Assembly (NCBI RefSeq): GCF_023276405.1
Contig: NZ_JALRMO010000001.1
Location: forward strand, 7,851,501-7,915,500
DNA length: 64,000 nt
From: Paenibacillus hamazuiensis
GTDB lineage: Bacteria > Bacillota > Bacilli > Paenibacillales > NBRC-103111
Direction: 5' to 3'
Position numbers and translations under genes: made by a program. Position 1 is the first letter of the stretch. Each line of letters begins with the position of its first letter. Below the pieces are notes generated by a model. The model had not been told where the DNA came from and made no database searches. It worked only from the letters and a program-made list of their open reading frames with translations. Of the stretch, positions 59,096 through 64,000 are shown piece after piece.

Positions 59096-59908
59096 ATGGA
59101 AAAAGCAACCCAAAAAACATCCCATCCAATACAACCTGACATATCCTCCCCTCGCATCGATCTCAACAGCGACATGGGCGAAAGCTTCGGCGCGTACCGC
59201 ATCGGCCAGGACGAGCGGCTGCTGGATTACGTCAGCTCCGCGAACATCGCCTGCGGCTTCCACGCCGGGGACCCGGGCGTCATGCGCCGCACGGTCCGGC
59301 TGTGCCTGGACCGCGGGGTGGCGATCGGCGCCCACCCCGGGCTGCCCGACCTTGCCGGATTCGGCCGGCGGGAGCTGAAGATCACGGCCGGCGAGGCGTA
59401 CGAGCTGACCGTGTACCAGATCGGCGCGCTGCAGGCGTTCGTGCGCGCCGAAGGAGGGGCCCTGCGGCATGTGAAGCCGCACGGCGCCTTGTACAACATG
59501 GCGGCGGCCGATCCGGCCCTGGCCGCCGCCATCGCCGAAGCGGTCCAGCGCGTCGATCCCGCGCTGGTCCTGTTCGGGCTCGCCGGCAGCGAGCTGATCC
59601 GCGCCGCGGCGCGGATCGGGCTGCGCGCCGCAGCCGAAGCTTTCGCCGACCGGGCCTACCGGCCGGACGGCGCACTGGCCCCACGCAGCGAGCGCGGGGC
59701 GGTGATCGCGGATGCGGAAGCCGCCGCCAGGCAGGCGGTCCGCATCGCGCGGCAGCGCAGCGTGACCGCCACGGACGGTCACGACATCGTGGTTGCCGCG
59801 GATACGCTGTGCATCCACGGCGACGGCCCGCACGCGCTCGAGTTCGCTGCGCGCATCCGCCAAGAGCTCGAAGCCGCTGGCGTAACGGTCCGCGCCTTCG
59901 AGCCTTAA
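59096..59908 (+). CDS. pxpA: 5-oxoprolinase subunit PxpA (LamB/YcsF family)
   Basis: PxpA is the catalytic subunit that opens 5-oxoproline with PxpB and PxpC. ATG 59096 follows GGAGGTG and gives 270 residues; an upstream frame start at 59027 has no ribosome binding site. [20 protein letters not shown], then [20 protein letters not shown] and [20 protein letters not shown], are family hallmarks, as is [40 protein letters not shown] follows. Its partners lie 26 kb to the left across the prophage. The last ten codons are the first part of a tandem repeat array. Confidence 0.95.
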   Translation: MEKATQKTSHPIQPDISSPRIDLNSDMGESFGAYRIGQDERLLDYVSSANIACGFHAGDPGVMRRTVRLCLDRGVAIGAHPGLPDLAGFGRRELKITAGEAYELTVYQIGALQAFVRAEGGALRHVKPHGALYNMAAADPALAAAIAEAVQRVDPALVLFGLAGSELIRAAARIGLRAAAEAFADRAYRPDGALAPRSERGAVIADAEAAARQAVRIARQRSVTATDGHDIVVAADTLCIHGDGPHALEFAARIRQELEAAGVTVRAFEP

Positions 59909-60457
59909 TCACGGAGCCGGAAGCAGCTCGCCCCCGGATAAACCGGCCGCTTTAGGCGCGCTGCCGCCGGAGCTGGTTCTTGCTCGAGAAGCCGCGGGAG
60001 TAACGGTCCGCGCCTTCGAGCTTTAATTCGCGGAGCCGGTGGTAGTTCGCCCCCGGATAAACCGGCCGCTTTAGGCGCATCGCTGCGGGAGCGGGTTCTT
60101 GCTCGAGAAGCCGCTGGCGTAACGGTCCGCGCCTTCGAGCCTTAATCACGGAACCGGCGCAGCTCGCCCCGGATACACCGGCCGCATTAGGCGCATCGCC
60201 GCCGGAGCGGGTTCTTGCCCGAGAAGCGCTGGCGTAACGGTCCGCGCCTTCGAGCCTTAATCGCGGAACCGGCGCAGCTCGCCCCGGGTACACCGACCGC
60301 TTTAGGCGCGCTGCCGCCGGAGTGGGTTCTTGCTCGAGAAGCCGCTGGCGTAACGGTCCGCGCCTTTGAGCCTTAATTCACGGACCCGGCGGCAGTTCGC
60401 CCCCGGATACACCGGCCGCTTTAGGCGCATCGCTGCCGGAGCGGGTTCTTGCTTGCG
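59873..60457 (+). repeat. Five-copy tandem repeat (~117 bp) starting inside pxpA
   Basis: Copies begin at 59873, 59991, 60110, 60226 and 60341, so the period is 115-119 bp. Each starts GCCGCTGGCGTAACGGTCCG, includes the end of the pxpA frame (RAFEP or RAFEL and TAA), then GGATAAACCGGCCGC or a close variant, and ends TTCTTGCTCGAGAA. Copy 1 contains the real pxpA 3' end. The array contains no gene; frames across it are chance. Confidence 0.92.
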
Positions 60458-60703
60458 CCGGAAAGTCGGTTCGGCGGCGATAATACCAAAAACTTGGTTT
60501 ATCCGGATCCAATCAGGGTCATTTTAACCAAATTAACACAATGACTTGTATTATTGTTTCCATTTCCTCTTGTTTTTCGGGCATAGTCTCAAAATAATAC
60601 AACTTTTTGCGTTTATAGGCCGCAGAATCACGGCAGACGAAGAAATAAAACAAGAAACTGCGTCTATTCGCAACATGTCAAAACCGCAACTGACACCCAA
60701 CGC

Positions 60704-60840
60704 CTAAGTGGATTTCGATTCGTATTTCGTAAGGGGATAAACTGTACGCCGGCAAGTTAATAACTGGCCTGTTTTGCGGATATCTTCTAAGAAAGCTTCG
60801 ATGTCATTTCGCTTCCTCCTATTTGCAGCCTTCCTGTATA
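60704..60840 (-). pseudogene. Possible small gene remnant
   Basis: The frame NDIEAFLEDIRKTGQLLTCR, RTVYPLTKYESKST and stop reads like a natural protein end. An AGGAGG site with ATG lies in another frame just upstream (MTSKLS then stop), as if a one-base change had broken a small gene. Not recognised. Confidence 0.25.
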
Positions 60841-60856
60841 TTCCCCCAGAAAAAAT

Positions 60857-60908
60857 AAATAACCCTCCCGGAGCTATAATAGCTGTAAGGGAGGGTTATC
60901 CGAATTTT
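60857..60908. terminator. Bidirectional terminator downstream of the TauE-like gene
   Basis: ATAACCCTCCC and GGGAGGGTTAT (60861-60869 and 60889-60897 for the core) form a long stem. A runs stand on the left and T runs on the right. It would end leftward transcription from 60927-61688. Confidence 0.8.
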
Positions 60909-60926
60909 TTATCATAAGCGGCTTCC

Positions 60927-61688
60927 TCAAATCAACTTCAACCCGCTGATCAAAATCAGTGTCGCCATGATCGCGCGGAGCGGCTTTGCCGGCATTTTCG
61001 CCGAGAGGCTGCTGCCGAGAAGCACGCCTGGCACCGAACCGACGAGAAGGTTGAGCGCCAGCATATAGTCGATATTGCCGAGGCCCGCATGCAGCAGGCC
61101 GGCGGCCGACACGAGGAAGAAGGCATGCACGATGTCCGTACCGACGAGTTCGGCGGCGGTAAGCCGGTACAAATACAACATGGCGATCGCGAACAGCGAG
61201 CCGGAGCCGATGGAGGTCAAGCCGACGATAAAGCCGAGAACGGCGCCGATGGCGATGGTAAGGGCGCGTTTTTCTTCGATCGGTTTATCCTGCAGTTTCG
61301 TTTTTCCGAGCGGTTCGAAAAATTGCTTGGCGAGCGTAATAATCGCAACGAGGACAAGGACGAAGCCGAGCGAATGCTTGATGATTTCGTCTTGATGGCC
61401 GGCCAGCGGATTGTAAAACTGCAGCAGCAATATCGCCACGATGGCGCTCGGAATGCTGCCGATGGCCAAATAAATCACCAGCTTGACGTTGATCGTCTTC
61501 TGCCGGATATGCTGGATGCTGCCGAACAGCTTGGTGACCGAATTGTAGAACAGGTCGGTGGCAACGGCGATTTTCGGATTGATGCCGATAATTACCAAAA
61601 TCGGTGTCAGCAACGAAGCTCCGCCAACCCCCGTCAATCCGACCATAAATCCGACCAATAACCCCATCAGGGCAATTTTAATATCCAT
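60927..61688 (-). CDS. TauE/SafE-family membrane permease
   Basis: The 253-residue protein has about eight membrane helices. MGLLVGFMVGLTGVGGASLL is the typical first repeat, and GAVLGFIVGLTSIGSGSLFA the second. LAIGSIPSAIVAILLLQF and VGSVPGVLLGSSLSAKMPAK also match. Members export sulfite, sulfoacetate or other small anions; the substrate is not clear here. GAGGTG precedes the ATG. It stands alone with its own terminator. Confidence 0.9.
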   Translation of the reverse strand: MDIKIALMGLLVGFMVGLTGVGGASLLTPILVIIGINPKIAVATDLFYNSVTKLFGSIQHIRQKTINVKLVIYLAIGSIPSAIVAILLLQFYNPLAGHQDEIIKHSLGFVLVLVAIITLAKQFFEPLGKTKLQDKPIEEKRALTIAIGAVLGFIVGLTSIGSGSLFAIAMLYLYRLTAAELVGTDIVHAFFLVSAAGLLHAGLGNIDYMLALNLLVGSVPGVLLGSSLSAKMPAKPLRAIMATLILISGLKLI

Positions 61689-61909
61689 GAGTACACCTCG
61701 ACGTGAACTTTTTTTGTAGAATCACGACAATCATTAAGAAAGCCTATAAATTTACTTGGTTTTGATTATAACATATGATTCAGCCTAAGCAGAAGTGTTT
61801 TTTTGAAAAAATTTTCGGTTAATTTCGAACCCGCCCCGATCTTGTAGCCGCATGCCCAGTTACAGTATAATATGCACCATAATTAGGCTGTGCTCCTGGG
61901 GGAGAAACG

Positions 61910-62302
61910 ATGGTGAACGTATTTGTTTATGGGACGCTGCTCACGGGGGAGAGCAATCATCGCATCGCTGCGCCCTATGTATATGCCGTAAAGCCGGGGG
62001 CCATTCGCGGGACACTGTACGATGTCGGGCCGTATCCTGCCCTTGTGCTTGATGCCGAAGGAAGCCGGATCGATGGGGAATGGCTGACGGTAACGCCGGA
62101 TGGGCTGGCCGAAATGGATGAGCTGGAAAGCTATTACGGGCCCGGCGAAACGAACGAATATGAGCGGGTTTGGGTACAGGATATTGAGGATGGATCGAAG
62201 GAAGGCTGGGTATATGTCTATACCGACTCCCGAGGGCTGCCGCGGATCCGGGAAGGATCGTGGCGGGAATACCGCAGAGGGCGGGGAGCTGTGCAAAGCT
62301 GA
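61910..62302 (+). CDS. Gamma-glutamylcyclotransferase-family protein
   Basis: The 130-residue protein opens VNVFVYGTLLTGESNHRIAA, the substrate-loop YGTL motif of the GGCT fold. AIRGTLYDVGPYPALVLDAE follows, and LAEMDELESYYGP has the catalytic-type Glu near residue 76. Several members release 5-oxoproline from gamma-glutamyl compounds, which PxpABC would consume; pxpA lies 2 kb to the left. Such a link is inference, since many members have unknown substrates. Confidence 0.85.
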   Translation: MVNVFVYGTLLTGESNHRIAAPYVYAVKPGAIRGTLYDVGPYPALVLDAEGSRIDGEWLTVTPDGLAEMDELESYYGPGETNEYERVWVQDIEDGSKEGWVYVYTDSRGLPRIREGSWREYRRGRGAVQS

Positions 62303-62310
62303 ACCCTTAC

Positions 62311-62333
62311 GGCCTCATTGAAGGGGCCTTATT
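62311..62333 (+). terminator. Weak terminator after the GGCT gene
   Basis: GGCCTC (62311-62316) pairs with GGGGCC (62323-62328) with one wobble, followed by TTATT. The T run is poor. Confidence 0.4.
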
Positions 62334-62346
62334 CGATGAATCCGGT

Positions 62347-62724
62347 TTACCTGGAAGGCCTCCAGTAGTCGGTTTTTTCCGACTTTTTGATAATCTCCGT
62401 TATGCGTAAAACGACGCTATTGGCGTTGTCGTCGCCGAAATTCTTTTTCAGCTGCTCGAAGTTCAGGTTGTCCATAAGCAGCTTTCGCGTTACGTTGGAT
62501 CCCCGGTACCAAGCTTCGGTAATGGCGAACGTTCCTTCTTTTTTCAGCCACACTTCGTGATAGTAGTCGTTTTGACCTTCCATTTGCTGAATGCCCAAAT
62601 AAAAAGCGAGGATCGGAATGCGCGGATCGGAAATGCGCTGGCTCACCAGAGAGCCTTGGGATACAGGCTGTCCGAAAGACACGTATTTGGATACCTTGCG
62701 AATGAGGTGGTCGATATTGTCCAT
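62347..62724 (-). CDS. Hypothetical protein
   Basis: The 125-residue protein opens MDNIDHLIRKVSKYVSFGQP and contains FYLGIQQMEGQNDYYHEVWL and FAITEAWYRGSNVTRKLLMD. AAAGGGG lies 12 bp before the ATG. It is soluble, has no signal peptide and no recognised domain. Codon use is like its neighbours, which supports a real gene. It converges with the GGCT gene. Confidence 0.7.
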   Translation of the reverse strand: MDNIDHLIRKVSKYVSFGQPVSQGSLVSQRISDPRIPILAFYLGIQQMEGQNDYYHEVWLKKEGTFAITEAWYRGSNVTRKLLMDNLNFEQLKKNFGDDNANSVVLRITEIIKKSEKTDYWRPSR

Positions 62725-62973
62725 GTGGGTCAGCCCCTTTGCCGGTAAGAGTGGCGCCGAATCGATCGGATTAAATGGCAGGCGCTCATCCTCGAAAGTA
62801 CTTAATTATAAATTTTTCCTTATATACTTGATTTTATTTTAACATAGTTCTTAAGTCTTAGAAACCATAAAAGTTCCGGTATATCCAAGATTTACCCCTT
62901 AGGCGCTATTCCGCTCCGTTTTGCGCCTTTGTCTCGTTCTACTTATTTTATGTAACAAGGAAGCAAGGAGGAA

Positions 62974-62982
62974 TGGTATAAT
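62974..62982 (+). promoter_or_regulatory. Extended -10 promoter of the response regulator gene
   Basis: TGGTATAAT at 62974-62982 is a TGnTATAAT extended -10, 34 bp before the ATG at 63016. The -35 is weak, as allowed for this promoter type. Confidence 0.5.
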
Positions 62983-63015
62983 GGTACAAACTGGCGCATT
63001 GCCGAGGGGATGTCC

Positions 63016-63399
63016 ATGACGATTCATCACATTTTGCTGGCCGACGACGAGCTGGCGCTTCGATTTTTGCTTACGGAAACGCTTGCGGAGGAAGGTTATG
63101 CGATCACGGAGGCCGAGGACGGTCTGCAGGCGCTGAACCATCTTCAGGAGCGGCAGTACGATTTGATTATTCTCGATTATATGATGCCGGAGCGTACGGG
63201 AGTGGAAGTATGCGAATGGCTGCGTAACCACGATAACCCGAACCGGGATGTTCCGGTGATCCTGCTTACGGCCAAGACGTTGGACAAAGACAGAGAGCGG
63301 GCTATGACGGCCGGAGTTACGCAGTACATCGTGAAGCCGTTCAGTCCGCTGCAGCTTTTGGATGCAGTGCGGGAGCTTATCGATTCCCGCGGTTCTTGA
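63016..63399 (+). CDS. Single-domain response regulator
   Basis: The 127-residue protein is a CheY-like receiver domain with no output domain. ILLADDELALRFLLTETLAE has the acidic pair, DLIILDYMMPERTGVEVCEW the phospho-acceptor Asp in LDYMMP, then VILLTAKTLDKDR with Thr and YIVKPFSP with the Lys. ATG 63016 follows GAGGGG; ATG 63010 lies too close to that site. It is followed 33 bp later by an HPt/receiver gene, so the two probably share a phosphorelay. Confidence 0.92.
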   Translation: MTIHHILLADDELALRFLLTETLAEEGYAITEAEDGLQALNHLQERQYDLIILDYMMPERTGVEVCEWLRNHDNPNRDVPVILLTAKTLDKDRERAMTAGVTQYIVKPFSPLQLLDAVRELIDSRGS

Positions 63400-63432
63400 C
63401 GGATTATTATGGACTATAGTGGAGTGAGAAAA

Positions 63433-64000
63433 ATGAATGCATCCCCAATGGATGATCCTGCGCGCAAGGATAAGAAGCTTCTTCAGGAAAGCCGCAAGCT
63501 GTACTTGCGGGAGCTGAATAAGCAGCTGCAGCAGTTGGAGCCGCTGCTTGCCGGGAAACCGGGGCCGGATGCGGCCAAAACGATATACCGGATGGTTCAT
63601 TCGATGAAGGGGAGCGCTCCGATTTTCGGTTTTACCCGCATCGGTGCGGCTGCCGAAAAGCTGGCGCGCCTGTGGGAGTGGGCCGCGGATGCGGAAGATG
63701 ACCGTGGCGATACGGCGGAACGTTTTTTCGAAAGCATCGGGAGCGGGCGGAAGCATATGCTCGAGCTGATGATGGAAAAAGAGCTGTACGAGCGGGAAAT
63801 GGAAGTGGCCGAGCCAGGGGGGGCGCCTCAGCCAGCGGAAAATCCGCTAAGCGGTTCCCGCCTGCTTATTATCGACGATGACGATGTGCTGCGCGGCTAT
63901 TTGGCCCGTCGGCTTGTGTTGGACGGATATACCGTAGACGAAGCTTCCGATGTTGAGACGGCCAAACAACTGCTGTACGAGCGCAACTACGATTTGATCA
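63433..64000 (+). CDS. HPt and receiver domain signalling protein (3' end missing)
   Basis: ATG 63433 follows GGAGTGAG and opens a frame that runs off the right edge after 189 codons. Residues about 15-110 form an HPt domain with the phospho-accepting His in IYRMVHSMKGSAPIFGF. Residues about 137 onward form a receiver domain with LLIIDDDDVLRGYLARRL. The missing C-terminus may hold a further receiver or a GGDEF domain, but that is not visible. A HPt-REC protein next to a CheY-like protein suggests a branched phosphorelay. Confidence 0.88.
   Translation, partial: MNASPMDDPARKDKKLLQESRKLYLRELNKQLQQLEPLLAGKPGPDAAKTIYRMVHSMKGSAPIFGFTRIGAAAEKLARLWEWAADAEDDRGDTAERFFESIGSGRKHMLELMMEKELYEREMEVAEPGGAPQPAENPLSGSRLLIIDDDDVLRGYLARRLVLDGYTVDEASDVETAKQLLYERNYDLI

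Larger units (their letters stand above)
60458..60926. other. A+T-rich spacer before the TauE-like gene
   Basis: About 470 bp without an intact gene. A GTCATT/AATGAC dyad lies at 60528-60545. A start-less minus-strand frame at 60704-60840 reads NDIEAFLEDIRKTGQLLTCR and RTVYPLTKYESKST before a stop and may be a gene remnant. A terminator lies at 60857-60906. Confidence 0.45.

Noticed and set aside
59952-60293. 113-codon minus-strand frame in the tandem array
   Set aside because: The repeat period is not a multiple of three and the frame merely follows the repeat; no start signal.

Overview
The window looks like a chromosome segment of a Paenibacillus-type Firmicute (Paenibacillaceae). The genes carry strong AGGAGG-type ribosome binding sites, many GTG and TTG starts, and fairly G+C-rich coding. 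The cobalamin genes are of the oxygen-independent kind, including a CbiH60-type fusion known from Bacillus megaterium. The phage-like region follows the gene order of the Bacillus PBSX tail module. This assignment is inference; there is no rRNA gene or other taxonomic marker in the window.

Region 1 (1-20012) is a nearly complete anaerobic (early-cobalt) cobalamin pathway. Corrin-ring genes come first: cbiH60 (cut by the left edge), cbiX, then after an 876-bp gene-free gap cbiJ, cbiC, cbiD, cbiET, cbiL, cbiF, cbiG, cbiA and cobO. A nitroreductase-family gene on the opposite strand and a repeat-bearing spacer separate these from the nucleotide-loop genes cobU, cbiB, cobS, cobD, cobC and cobQ. 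Most genes overlap by ATGA/GTGA-type junctions, so translation is probably coupled. Several of these enzymes carry long Ala/Gly/Ser/Pro-rich inserts between domains.

Region 2 (20146-28125) holds a phosphonate/phosphate-ester uptake set. phnC and two phnE permease genes form one operon. The matching lipoprotein gene phnD lies about 2.6 kb away on the other strand, behind a PhoP-box-like site. Between them are a DUF2238 membrane protein, a broken coiled-coil gene, and a TetR regulator coupled to a methionine aminopeptidase gene. A 5'-nucleotidase-family gene follows phnD divergently.

Region 3 (28126-33762) carries a DinB/WYL-regulator divergent pair, an alpha/beta hydrolase, the 5-oxoprolinase subunits pxpB and pxpC, several very short peptide ORFs and a CD3324-like small protein.

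Region 4 (about 33763-58929) is a defective prophage that reads as a contractile phage-tail-like bacteriocin (tailocin). It has a leftward repressor/ImmA-protease/S24-like control cassette, a sigma-like late activator, and a PBSX-type sheath, tube, chaperone, tape measure, hub and baseplate set. It also has several fibre genes, a pectate-lyase-fold spike in an unusual upstream position between two ~100-bp direct repeats, a holin and an amidase. No integrase, terminase, portal or capsid gene is visible. The element sits between pxpC and pxpA, genes that are normally adjacent, so it probably split a pxpABC locus.

Region 5 (58930-64000) has pxpA, a five-copy ~117-bp tandem repeat that grew out of the pxpA 3' end, a TauE/SafE-type permease, a gamma-glutamylcyclotransferase-family gene, one unknown gene, a response regulator, and the start of an HPt/receiver-domain protein cut by the right edge.
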